Positions 17,874 through 26,063 of a stretch of DNA of 64,000 nucleotides are shown one piece after another. Source of the stretch: Pseudooceanicola marinus (GTDB taxonomy: Bacteria; Pseudomonadota; Alphaproteobacteria; Rhodobacterales; Rhodobacteraceae). The position numbers were made by a program, and so were the translations under genes. Under the pieces are notes generated by a model. The model had not been told where the DNA came from and made no database searches. It was given only the letters and a program-made list of their open reading frames with translations. The stretch spans positions 353,212 to 417,211 of the forward strand of contig NZ_JAIVMC010000004.1 of the NCBI RefSeq assembly GCF_020177265.1, in the 5' to 3' direction. The first letter of the stretch is position 1; every line of letters starts with the position of its first letter.

Positions 17874-19184
17874 TCAGTAGCCGGCGGCTTCCATTTCTTC
17901 CTGGGTGATGGCCTGGGCCTTCTCCAGCGCCTCGTCGACCGACTGCTGGCCGGCGTAGACGGCGGAGAACTCCTGGCTCACCTGGGTGCCGATCCCGGCA
18001 AACTCGGGGATCGCGACGAACTGCACGCCGACGTAGGGCACCGGATCGACCGTCGGGTTGGTCGGATCGGCGGCCTCGATCGAGTTCAGCGTCATCTCGG
18101 CGAAGGGCACTTCCTGGTATTCGGGCGTCTCATAGAGAGAGGTCCGCGCACCCGGGGGCACGTTGGCCCAGCCTTCGTTCTCGGCCACCAGCTCGATGTA
18201 GTCCTTCGAGGTTGCCCATTCGATGAACTGCTTGGCCTCGTCCGCCTTCTGCGTACCGGCCGGGATGCCAAGCGCCCAGGCCCAGAGCCAGTTGCCGCGC
18301 TTCTCGACGCCTTCCTTGTTCGGCGCCAGGGCGAAACCGACGTGGTCGGCCACGGTGGAGTCCTCGGGGTTGGTCACGAAGGAGGCCGCCACGGTGGCGT
18401 CGATCCACATGCCGCACTTGCCCTGCTGGAACAGCGACAGGTTTTCGTTGAAGCCGTTGGTGGCGTAGCCGGCGGGGCCGGATTCGTTCATCATGTCGGT
18501 GAAGAAGGACAGCGTTTCCTTCCATTCCGGCTGATCGAACTGCGGGGTCCAGTCCTCGTCGAACCAGCGCGCGCCGAAGGAGTTGGACATGGCGGTGATG
18601 AAGGCCCCGCCTTCGCCCCAGCCGGCCTTGCCGCGCAGGCAGATGCCGTTGATGTCGTTGGCGTCGTCATCCATGGCGGCGGCCGCTTCGCGGATGAACT
18701 CCCAGGTGGGGGCGTCGGGCATTTCCATCCCGGCCTCTTCCATCAGGTCGGTGCGGTACATGATCATCGAGCTTTCGCCGTAGAAGGGCGCCGCGTAGAG
18801 CGTGCCGTCATGGCTCAGGCCGTCGCGCATGGCGGGCAGGATGTCATCGACGTCATACTCTTCCGACAGGTCGTCCAGCGGCACCAGCCAGCCGTTCGCA
18901 CCCCAGATCGGGGTCTCGTACATGCCGATGGTCATGATGTCGAACTGGCCACCCTTGGTGGTGATGTCGGTGGTGACGCGCTGACGCAGCACGTTTTCCT
19001 CCAGCGTGACCCATTCCACGCCGATCCCGGTCTCTTCGGTGAACTGGTCGGTGTAACCCTGCATGCGGATCATGTCGCCGTTGTTGACGGTGGCGATGGT
19101 GATCGTGGTGTCCTGTGCAAAGGCGGCAGCAGCCGAGCACAGGGTAAGCGCCGTAGTGGCGCCGAGAACGCGCTTCAGTGACAT
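17874..19184 (-). CDS. smoE: Polyol ABC transporter substrate-binding protein (SmoE-like)
   Basis: A 436-residue periplasmic protein of family-1 sugar SBPs. The signal peptide MSLKRVLGATTALTLCSAAA is followed by AFAQDTTITIATVNNGD. Start ATG 19184 has a strong SD (GGGAGGATACGG); a longer frame upstream has no SD. It would bind mannitol/sorbitol and deliver to SmoFG. It is first in the operon and controlled by the LacI regulator upstream. Confidence 0.92.
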   Translation of the reverse strand: MSLKRVLGATTALTLCSAAAAFAQDTTITIATVNNGDMIRMQGYTDQFTEETGIGVEWVTLEENVLRQRVTTDITTKGGQFDIMTIGMYETPIWGANGWLVPLDDLSEEYDVDDILPAMRDGLSHDGTLYAAPFYGESSMIMYRTDLMEEAGMEMPDAPTWEFIREAAAAMDDDANDINGICLRGKAGWGEGGAFITAMSNSFGARWFDEDWTPQFDQPEWKETLSFFTDMMNESGPAGYATNGFNENLSLFQQGKCGMWIDATVAASFVTNPEDSTVADHVGFALAPNKEGVEKRGNWLWAWALGIPAGTQKADEAKQFIEWATSKDYIELVAENEGWANVPPGARTSLYETPEYQEVPFAEMTLNSIEAADPTNPTVDPVPYVGVQFVAIPEFAGIGTQVSQEFSAVYAGQQSVDEALEKAQAITQEEMEAAGY

Positions 19185-19242
19185 CCGTATCCTCCCTGAA
19201 TTGGATGTGATGCCTGTAGCGGTAGGCCAATGCACAGATTCG

Positions 19243-19270
19243 CGTCAACCTAAAATTTTACGCGCGAAAA
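19243..19270 (-). promoter_or_regulatory. smoE-like promoter -35 with LacI operator
   Basis: On the minus strand a TTGACG -35-like box (19243-19248) precedes smoE by about 58 bp; the -10 is weak (about TACCGC). The 14-mer TTTACGCGCGAAAA (plus-strand reading, 19257-19270) lies just upstream of the -35 box, directly after the lacI stop. It is near-palindromic (TTTnCGCGCGnAAA) and is repeated exactly at 20340. Confidence 0.6.
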
Positions 19271-19271
19271 G

Positions 19272-20303
19272 TTACGCCGACTTGCGAAGGACCAGGGTGC
19301 CGTCGAAAAGCGTGGAGATTTTCGCCTCCGGGCGGGCCCCTTCGGCGATGATTTCCAGAAGCTTTTCAAGGCTGCGCCCGGTGATCCGGTCATAGTCCTG
19401 CGACACCGTGGTCAGGGCCGGGCAGGTGAAGCGGGCGACGGGGTGGTCGTCGTGTCCGGCGATGCGCATGGCGTGGCCATCGCCGATGCCGACGCGAAGC
19501 CCCTGTTCGTAGGCGGCGGCGAGGAAGCCGATGGCCAGTCGGTCGTTGGAGCACAGCACCGTGTTGGTGGGCAGGGCGCGCTCTTCGATCATCCGGGTGG
19601 CCTCGCGGTGGGCGATTTCCTCGAAGGCCCAGCCGGTGCCCTCGGCCACCAGCAGCATCGGTTCGTGACCCAGGCGGCGCATCGTGTCCTCGTAGACCGC
19701 GCGCCGCTTGTTGGCGTTCGGATTGGGGGCGTTGCGCATCTCGAAAAGGGCCGGTGGCTCGCCCGTACGGGCGAGATATTCCACAATGACACCAGTGCTT
19801 TGCTTGTAGTTCGTGCCGAACATCGCGTCGCCCACATCCTCGACGTCGCAGTCGAAGAGGACGGTCGGCACGTCGCGGCAGAAGGCGTCCAGTGCCTCGC
19901 GCCGCGACAGGCGTCCGATGGGACCCAGCAGGACGCCGGCAGGGCGGATGCCGCGCAGGCTTTCAAGGTTCGCGATCTCCCGGTCCGGTTCCCCGTGGGA
20001 GCTGAGCAGGATCGGGTTGTATCCCGCCGAGGTGCAGAGCATTTCCAGGTTCCGCGCCATCTCGGCAAAGAAGGGGTCCGCAAGGAAGGGGACCACGATC
20101 CCGATGTTCCGCGTCAGGTGGCGGTTCTGGTTGATGGCGTGGACATTGGGGGTGTACTCGTAGCGTTCCAGCGCCGCCTCGATGCGGATCTTGGTGGATT
20201 GCCGCACCGATGTCGGATCGTTGAAATACTTCGACAAAGTGGGACGGGAAATGCCGCTGACCGTGGCCAGCTCCTCCATCGTGCGAACTCTTTCCTGACC
20301 CAT
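19272..20303 (-). CDS. LacI-family regulator of the polyol operon
   Basis: A 343-residue LacI/GalR regulator. The HTH at residues 9-30 reads EELATVSGISRPTLSKYFND, followed by the hinge helix region (VRQSTKIRIEAALERYEY) and a sugar-binding-like core (NIGIVVPFLADPFFAEM). It lies immediately upstream of smoE in the same orientation. Identical candidate operators occur upstream of itself and upstream of smoE, so it probably controls both. Effector is likely a polyol or its ketose. Confidence 0.92.
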   Translation of the reverse strand: MGQERVRTMEELATVSGISRPTLSKYFNDPTSVRQSTKIRIEAALERYEYTPNVHAINQNRHLTRNIGIVVPFLADPFFAEMARNLEMLCTSAGYNPILLSSHGEPDREIANLESLRGIRPAGVLLGPIGRLSRREALDAFCRDVPTVLFDCDVEDVGDAMFGTNYKQSTGVIVEYLARTGEPPALFEMRNAPNPNANKRRAVYEDTMRRLGHEPMLLVAEGTGWAFEEIAHREATRMIEERALPTNTVLCSNDRLAIGFLAAAYEQGLRVGIGDGHAMRIAGHDDHPVARFTCPALTTVSQDYDRITGRSLEKLLEIIAEGARPEAKISTLFDGTLVLRKSA

Positions 20304-20339
20304 TCAGCCGTCCCTGACCGCGCCTGCGGCTTAAGTAAG

Positions 20340-20381
20340 TTTACGCGCGAAAATAATTGACGCGCATGTGATTCATGTCAA
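20340..20381 (-). promoter_or_regulatory. lacI promoter with operator
   Basis: On the minus strand TTGACA (20376-20381), a 17-bp spacer and AATTAT (20353-20358) make a plausible sigma-70 promoter for the lacI gene. The operator copy TTTACGCGCGAAAA (plus-strand reading, 20340-20353) abuts and slightly overlaps the -10, the position expected for autorepression. Confidence 0.65.
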
Positions 20382-20479
20382 CGGGGCTGCGCCGCAGGCC
20401 GGCCGCAGCCGTCCCGCCATCCCTTCAGGCAGGTTCATAGCACGAACTGGGACGGCCGCACCCCTTGCCGCACGAAGGG

Positions 20480-22822
20480 TCAGTCGCGGCCGGTGAAACG
20501 GGGCTGATCGAAGACCTCGACCGGGGGCAGAGGATCCGTGAAGGCCTCCACCTCAACCAGGCAGGAATGGGCCGACGGCCCCTGGCTGAGCTTCGAGGTG
20601 CGCCGGTCCGGGCACAGCACATTGGGGTTGCCGTGCCGGTCCAGCGGCAGCGCATCCGAGGGTGCGGTCGGATCGGGATCCCACCAGGCGCCCGTGGACA
20701 GTTGCACCACCCCGGGCAGCAATCCGTCATAGGTCTCCACCGCCGCCAGGGAGGCGCCGCGATCATTGAAAACGCGGGCCACGTCCCCGGTTTTCAGCCC
20801 CCGCGCGGCAGCGTCATCGGGGTGCATGCGCATCACCTCGCGCCCCTCGACCTTCGAGGCGCGCGACACGCCGGCCATGTCGTACTGGCTGTGCAACCGC
20901 GTGGCCGGCTGGTTCGACATCAGATGCAGCGGGAAATGCGCGGTCGCCTCGGATCCCAGCCATTCCTGCGGCGGCAGGAAGGTCGGATGCGGCGGGCAGT
21001 CGTCATAGTCGAACCCGGCAATCGTGCGGGAATAAAGCTCGATCCGGCCCGACGGCGTGGTCAGCGGCGCGCCCTCGGGATCGGCGCGGAAGGCCTGCAT
21101 CAGGTCGCCGTGGCGGCTGTCCTCGGTTGGCTCCAGCAGGATCTGCGGGCCGGTCCAGAAATCGTCGAACTCGGGCAGGCTCTGTCCGGCGGCTTCGGCC
21201 ACCCGTTGCCCGCGCGCGTAGAGATGGCGCAGCCAGCCCTCGGGGTCGCGGCCTTCGGTGAATTTCTCCCCCGCGCCCAGGCGCTCGGCCAGCCCGGCGA
21301 AGATGGCGTAGTCGTCCCGCGCCTCCGCATGGGGCCGGGCGACCGCGTGGCTGGGAGAGATGAAGCGGTCGTAGCTGGAATAGGCGATGTCGTTGCGTTC
21401 CAGCGCCGTCGTGGCGGGGAAGACGATGTCGGCGTGCCGCGCCAGCGGGTTCCACCAACTTTCGTTGACGATCACCGCCTCGGGCCGCTGCCAGGCGCGG
21501 GCCAGCCGGTTCAGGTCTTGGTGGTGGTGGAAGGGGTTGCCCCCGGCCCAGTAAATCAGCCGCAGGTCGGGATAGTGCCGCTCGGCCCCGTTGAACGGGT
21601 AGGGCGCGCCGGGCTCCAGCAGGGCGTCGGCGATGCGGGCGACGGGGATATGATCGGTCACCGGGTTCGACAGCTGCGGCAGCGCCGGGAAAGAGAAGGC
21701 GGGGCGCAGGTTGCCGATGCCGTTGGTCGAGGCATAGCCGAAGCCGAAGCCGCCGCCGGGCAGGCCGATCTGGCCCAGCATCGCCGCCAGGGCGATGGCG
21801 GCCCAGTAGGGCTGTTCGCCTCCGTCAGAGCGTTGCAGGGACCAGGCCATCATGACGAAGCTGCGGGTGGCAGCCATGGTCCGCGCCAGATCCGCGATAC
21901 TTTCGGCGGGGATGCCGGTGATACCGGCGGCCCAGTCCGGCGTCTTGGGCGTGCCGTCGTCCTGGCCCAGGATATGCGCCTCCAGCTGAGCGGCGCCGGT
22001 GGTGTGGCTTTGCAGGAAGGCACGGTCGGCCAGGCCGTCGCCCAGCAGCACATGACCCATGGCCAGCAGCAGCGCTGTGTCGGTGCCCGGGCGCAGGGGC
22101 AGCCATTCGACGCCGTCGACCACGGTGTCGTCGCGGATGGGCGAGATCGAGATCATCCGCGCGCCGCGGGCCCGCAGCCGCTCCAGGTTCTCGGTCAGGA
22201 TGTGCCGCGACAGCCCGCCCGAGCAGATCTGTGCGTTCTTCGCCGGCACGCCGCCGAACATCACCAGCGTCTCCGTCGTTTCCGCGATGCGCGGCCAGGA
22301 GGTGTGGTGGCTGACCAGCCCGCGTTTCGACCCGATCACATGGGGCACGATCGTATCCCCGGCGGCATAGCTGTAGTTCTGCACCGACCGGGTGTAGCCG
22401 CCGACGCTGTTGAGGAAGCGGTGCACCTGGCTTTGCGCATGGTGGAACCGCCCGGCAGAGCCCCAACCGTAGGAACCGCCATAGATGGCGCGGTTGCCAT
22501 GCTGTTGCCGGACCCGCTCGATCTCCTGCGCCGCGAGGTCCAGCGCCTCGTCCCAGGGCAGTTCGACGAAGGGCTCGCGCCCGCGCCCGGCGCCTTGGGT
22601 CTCGATCTTGCCGGCCTCGCGCGCGGCGAGGAAAGAGGCCCGCACGGCGGGCCTGCGGATGCGGGACGGCGCGTTCAGCCCCTCGATCATGCTGTCGCCC
22701 AAGGGCGAGGGGTCCGGGTCCTGGGCCAGGGGGATCAGGCGTGTGGGGCGGCCGTTTTCCAATTCCGCGCGGAAGCTGCCCCAATGGGCGACGACGAGCG
22801 GGGTTTCCGGCGTTTTCAGCAT
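20480..22822 (-). CDS. bisC: Molybdopterin oxidoreductase, biotin/TMAO/DMSO sulfoxide reductase type
   Basis: A 780-residue bis-MGD enzyme of the DMSO reductase family (BisC/TorA/DmsA-type III). There is no N-terminal Fe-S cysteine motif and no Tat signal, so it is probably cytoplasmic like BisC. The segment YGGSYGWGSAGRFHHAQSQ is the Mo-ligand region with a Ser ligand later (the QNYSYAAGDT stretch). The C-terminal molybdopterin dinucleotide-binding domain includes HLMSNQPATRLHSQYD. Start is ATG 22822 (MLKTPETP); a much longer open frame upstream is noise. It reduces S-oxides or N-oxides, for example biotin or methionine sulfoxide; the exact substrate is not settled. Confidence 0.88.
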   Translation of the reverse strand: MLKTPETPLVVAHWGSFRAELENGRPTRLIPLAQDPDPSPLGDSMIEGLNAPSRIRRPAVRASFLAAREAGKIETQGAGRGREPFVELPWDEALDLAAQEIERVRQQHGNRAIYGGSYGWGSAGRFHHAQSQVHRFLNSVGGYTRSVQNYSYAAGDTIVPHVIGSKRGLVSHHTSWPRIAETTETLVMFGGVPAKNAQICSGGLSRHILTENLERLRARGARMISISPIRDDTVVDGVEWLPLRPGTDTALLLAMGHVLLGDGLADRAFLQSHTTGAAQLEAHILGQDDGTPKTPDWAAGITGIPAESIADLARTMAATRSFVMMAWSLQRSDGGEQPYWAAIALAAMLGQIGLPGGGFGFGYASTNGIGNLRPAFSFPALPQLSNPVTDHIPVARIADALLEPGAPYPFNGAERHYPDLRLIYWAGGNPFHHHQDLNRLARAWQRPEAVIVNESWWNPLARHADIVFPATTALERNDIAYSSYDRFISPSHAVARPHAEARDDYAIFAGLAERLGAGEKFTEGRDPEGWLRHLYARGQRVAEAAGQSLPEFDDFWTGPQILLEPTEDSRHGDLMQAFRADPEGAPLTTPSGRIELYSRTIAGFDYDDCPPHPTFLPPQEWLGSEATAHFPLHLMSNQPATRLHSQYDMAGVSRASKVEGREVMRMHPDDAAARGLKTGDVARVFNDRGASLAAVETYDGLLPGVVQLSTGAWWDPDPTAPSDALPLDRHGNPNVLCPDRRTSKLSQGPSAHSCLVEVEAFTDPLPPVEVFDQPRFTGRD

Positions 22823-23001
22823 GATGGTCCTCTGCGGCCTGGGGGTGTGTCCTGCGGTACCGCCGCAGCGGCGCGGGGACAAGGCGGTTCGGCGGATCCC
22901 GGCGGGGGCTGGCCGGGGATTGTGGCCGGCCCTGGTCATCCTTTCGGCAGGTACGGCCCGAGGCGGGGTCCTCAGGTCCCGCCACCCTTGCCTTCGCTCG
23001 C

Positions 23002-23022
23002 CACAGGGGGAACATCCCTGTG
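23002..23022. promoter_or_regulatory. Inverted repeat in bisC/ocd divergent region
   Basis: Perfect 7-bp arms CACAGGG and CCCTGTG with a 7-nt spacer, 25 bp before the ATG at 23048. The position and dyad symmetry suggest an operator or a leader hairpin. The rest of the 225-bp divergent region (22823-23047) is GC-rich and shows no other clear element. Confidence 0.4.
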
Positions 23023-23047
23023 ACGCGGCACGGCAGAGGGGTGGGGC

Positions 23048-23983
23048 ATGCAGTATTTCGATGCGGAGGCGGTGCATGCGGCGCTGCCCTGGCGCGGTCT
23101 GGTCGAGGCCCTGCGGATGGCGCATGCCACGCAGGAGATGCCTCTCAGTGATGCCCGCCATTTCGATGCCCCGGACGGTGGCGGCGACCAGTTCGTGAAC
23201 CTGACCGCCTGGTCCGCTGGTCGGGCGGTGGCGGTGAAGCTGGTCGGCGTCTTCCCCGGCAACCCGGGCCGTCTGCCACCGGAACCTTCGGTGCAGGGGC
23301 TGGTGGTGCTGTTCGACGGGCAGACGGGACGCCCGATCCTCAGCTGCGACGGGGCGGCACTGACCTACCGCAAGACGGCGGCGGATTCCGCGCTTGGGGT
23401 CGATCTTCTGGCGCGCCCGGAGGCGGAGGTGCTGGCCATTGCCGGCGCCGGCGGGCTGGCCCCCCATGTGGTTGAGGCGATCTGCGCTGTCCGTCCGATC
23501 CGGCGCGTGCTGATCTGGAACCGGACACGGGTGCGGGCCGAGGCGATGGCGGAGCAGCTGGCGCGCCCGGGGCTGGCCGTCGAGGCGGTCGACGCCTTCA
23601 CCCAGGCTCTGCCACAGGCCGACATCGTCAGCACGGTCACCATGGCGACCCAGCCCTTGATCGACGGTCGATGCCTGAAACCCGGCGCGCATGTGGACCT
23701 CGTGGGGGCCTACCGCCCCGACATGCGCGAGGCCGATGCCGAGACCCTGCGCCGCGCCGGGCGCATCTACGCCGACAATCGTCCCGTCTTCGCCCTGTCC
23801 GGTGACGGGATAGATCCGGTGGCCGAAGGGCTCGTGCCCGGGGTCGAGGCGGATTTCTTCGACCTTTGCGCGGGCCGCCATCCGGGCCGTCGCAGCGACG
23901 CGGAGATCACGGTGTGCAAGAACGCCGGCGGCGCGCATCTGGATCTTTTCACCGCGCAATACCTGGCCCGCGCCGTTGGCTGA
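23048..23983 (+). CDS. Ornithine cyclodeaminase / pyrroline-2-carboxylate reductase family protein
   Basis: A 311-residue NAD(P)-dependent protein of the OCD/mu-crystallin family. Conserved features: VAVKLVGVFPGN with the substrate-contacting Lys near residue 60, LTYRKTAADSALG near residue 105, the Rossmann motif AIAGAGGLAPHVVEAI, and VSTVTMATQPLI. Members deaminate ornithine to proline or reduce cyclic imines of hydroxyproline/lysine catabolism. No neighbour indicates which. It is divergent from the bisC-type gene. Confidence 0.85.
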   Translation: MQYFDAEAVHAALPWRGLVEALRMAHATQEMPLSDARHFDAPDGGGDQFVNLTAWSAGRAVAVKLVGVFPGNPGRLPPEPSVQGLVVLFDGQTGRPILSCDGAALTYRKTAADSALGVDLLARPEAEVLAIAGAGGLAPHVVEAICAVRPIRRVLIWNRTRVRAEAMAEQLARPGLAVEAVDAFTQALPQADIVSTVTMATQPLIDGRCLKPGAHVDLVGAYRPDMREADAETLRRAGRIYADNRPVFALSGDGIDPVAEGLVPGVEADFFDLCAGRHPGRRSDAEITVCKNAGGAHLDLFTAQYLARAVG

Positions 23984-24112
23984 GGGGAGCTTCTGGCAAA
24001 GAGAAACGGAAGCGGGCAGTCCTTCAACGCCCCGAGTGTTCCCCGTCTGCAATGTCGGTCACCGGGTGCGGCGCTGAACTGATGCGCTCCTCCTCCGCCT
24101 GCGTGCCGCGCC

Positions 24113-25009
24113 CTACAGGTCAGGGGCCTGGTGCACGTCCTTCACCGCGAAGTCGATCAGCGCGCGCAGCTTGGGCGGCAGGGCGCGGCCCTCCAGGTAG
24201 GCCACGTGCAGGGGGTGCGGCAGGCCTTCGTAGCCCGGCAGCAGGGGCACCAGCCGCCCGGCCTCCAGGGCCTGCGTCAGGATGAAACGCGGGCAATAGG
24301 CGATGCCGCGCCCTGCCTCTGCCATGTCACGCGCGGCGCGGGCCGAATTGACTAGGAAGCGGGAGGCGATGGGGGCGACCACCTCCTGCCCCTCGTGCAG
24401 GAAGACCCAGCGGGCCGGATCGGCGCGGTTGGTGTCGGCGATGCACTGATGCCCGGCCAGATCCTGCGGGGTCTCGGGCGTGCCATGCTCCTCCAGGTAG
24501 GCCGGCGCGGCCACGGCGAGGCTGCCGATCTGGCCCAGGCGCCGGCGTTTGAGCGATGGGATGGCCGTGTCGCCCACGCGGAAGGCCAGGTCGACGCCCT
24601 CGGCCGCCAGGTCGACATAGGCATCGCTGAGACGCAGGTCGATCGTCAGTTCCGGATGCGGCGCGGCAAAGCGCGCCAGCAGGCCCGCCACGTAGACCTC
24701 ACCGAAGGTCACGGGGGCGGAGATGCGCAGGGTGCCGGAAAAGCCGCGGCTGTCCTCGGTCACCGATTGCAGCATCGCTTCCATCTCGCCCAGCAGGGCG
24801 GGGGCGCGGGCCAGCAGTGTCTCGCCCGCGGGTGTGATGCCGACACGCCGGGTGGTGCGTTGCAACAGGCGCGTGCCCAGCCGTTCCTCCAGCTCCGCCA
24901 CGTATTTCGAGGTCAGCCGGTTCGACAGCCCCAGCCGGTCGGCGGCGGCGGTGAAGGAGCCGGTTTCGGCCGTGGCCACGAAGGCGCGCAGCCCGTCGAT
25001 CAGGTCCAT
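24113..25009 (-). CDS. LysR-family regulator (divergent from ygiD-like operon)
   Basis: A 298-residue LTTR of the CrgA-like subgroup. HTH at residues 2-60 (GLRAFVATAETGSFTAAADRLG, NRLTSKYVAELEERLG). The start is ATG 25009 (MDLIDG), giving the normal LTTR N-terminus; an upstream longer frame is dismissed. It is divergently oriented to the DODA dioxygenase at 25162, suggesting it controls that gene and the GST. Such regulators often respond to quinones or electrophiles (family knowledge). No clear dyad was found in the 152-bp intergenic region. Confidence 0.9.
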   Translation of the reverse strand: MDLIDGLRAFVATAETGSFTAAADRLGLSNRLTSKYVAELEERLGTRLLQRTTRRVGITPAGETLLARAPALLGEMEAMLQSVTEDSRGFSGTLRISAPVTFGEVYVAGLLARFAAPHPELTIDLRLSDAYVDLAAEGVDLAFRVGDTAIPSLKRRRLGQIGSLAVAAPAYLEEHGTPETPQDLAGHQCIADTNRADPARWVFLHEGQEVVAPIASRFLVNSARAARDMAEAGRGIAYCPRFILTQALEAGRLVPLLPGYEGLPHPLHVAYLEGRALPPKLRALIDFAVKDVHQAPDL

Positions 25010-25161
25010 GCCATTTCCATTCGGAACAAATCGGTCGTAGTCATTCCATATCCTCCCCATTTCATTCGAGCGTCGCAAGGGGCATCTTGCCTGCAACACG
25101 AAACCACAGGGCGCGCGGCGGTCGACCCGACCCGGCGCCCCAGGAGGAAAGGATCGGACCC

Positions 25162-25986
25162 ATGTCCATTGCACAGGATCTGCGGAAGCTGGCCGAGGGC
25201 CTGCAACGTTCCGACCGGCTGCCGGTGGTCTTCCTCGGCCACGGCTCGCCCATGAATGCGATCGAGGATAACGAATATTCCCGCAGCTGGACCAAGCTGG
25301 GGGAAACCCTGCCGCGGCCCCAGGCGATCCTGGTGGTTTCGGCCCACTGGATGACCCGGGGATCCACCCTGGTCAACGTCTCGGCCATGCCGCAGACGAT
25401 CCACGATTTCTACGGTTTCCCGCAGCAGCTGTTTGATCAGCAATACCCGGCCCCCGGCGCGCCCGACGTGGCGAAGGAGGTCGTGTCGATCCTGGCCAGC
25501 CACCATGCCGAGGGCGACGAGACCTGGGGCCTGGACCACGGCGCCTGGTCGGTGCTGAAGTTCCTCTACCCGGGTGCCGATGTGCCGGTGTTCCAGCTGT
25601 CGATCGATATGACCAAGGACCTGCCGCACCACGTCGAGATCGGCCAGGCCCTGCGGGCGCTGCGCGACCGTGGCGTGCTGATCCTTGGCTCGGGCAACGT
25701 GGTGCACAACCTGCGGGCCGTTCGCTGGGACAAGGGCGCCGCGGCCTGGGACTGGGCCGAGGAGTTTGACGGCCTCTTTGCCGACCGGCTTGGGGCGGGG
25801 GACATCGACACGCTGGCCGACCGCGGCAAGCTGGGCAAGCTCTTGCAGATGGCGCACCCCTCGGTCGACCACTACCTGCCTGCGCTGACCGTGGCGGGGG
25901 CGGCGGATGCCAGGGACAGCCTGCTGTTCATGACTGATGACATCGACCTCGGCTCGGTCTCGATGCGCAGCTTCGTCTACTACTGA
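25162..25986 (+). CDS. ygiD: DODA-type extradiol aromatic ring-opening dioxygenase family protein
   Basis: A 274-residue class III extradiol dioxygenase homologue (4,5-DOPA dioxygenase/YgiD). Metal-binding His candidates are in FLGHGSPMNAI and VVSAHWM, with further conserved His in HHVEIGQAL and MAHPSVDHYLPAL. The C-terminal MRSFVYY is typical. Start ATG 25162 has an AGGAGG SD. Next to a glutathionyl-hydroquinone-reductase-like GST, a role in clearing catechols or quinones is likely. The true substrate is unknown. Confidence 0.88.
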   Translation: MSIAQDLRKLAEGLQRSDRLPVVFLGHGSPMNAIEDNEYSRSWTKLGETLPRPQAILVVSAHWMTRGSTLVNVSAMPQTIHDFYGFPQQLFDQQYPAPGAPDVAKEVVSILASHHAEGDETWGLDHGAWSVLKFLYPGADVPVFQLSIDMTKDLPHHVEIGQALRALRDRGVLILGSGNVVHNLRAVRWDKGAAAWDWAEEFDGLFADRLGAGDIDTLADRGKLGKLLQMAHPSVDHYLPALTVAGAADARDSLLFMTDDIDLGSVSMRSFVYY

Positions 25987-26063
25987 CGCCCCCATATGAC
26001 CTTCCCCGGGCCCGCGCGGCCCGGGGCCGCAACAGACGCAATGACGATCCGAAGGAGACAGAG

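Noticed and set aside
17361..19181. Open plus-strand frame of about 606 codons over the smoE/smoF region
   Set aside because: Antisense to two genes with signal peptide and permease motifs; no SD and no family features.
20465..23023. Plus-strand open frame of about 850 codons across the bisC-type gene
   Set aside because: Antisense shadow of the molybdoenzyme; composition is Arg/Gly/His-rich without motifs.
22823..24052. N-terminal extension of the molybdoenzyme to about 1190 residues
   Set aside because: The extra 410 codons overlap the ornithine-cyclodeaminase-family gene and lack similarity to any part of the BisC family; ATG 22822 gives the normal length.
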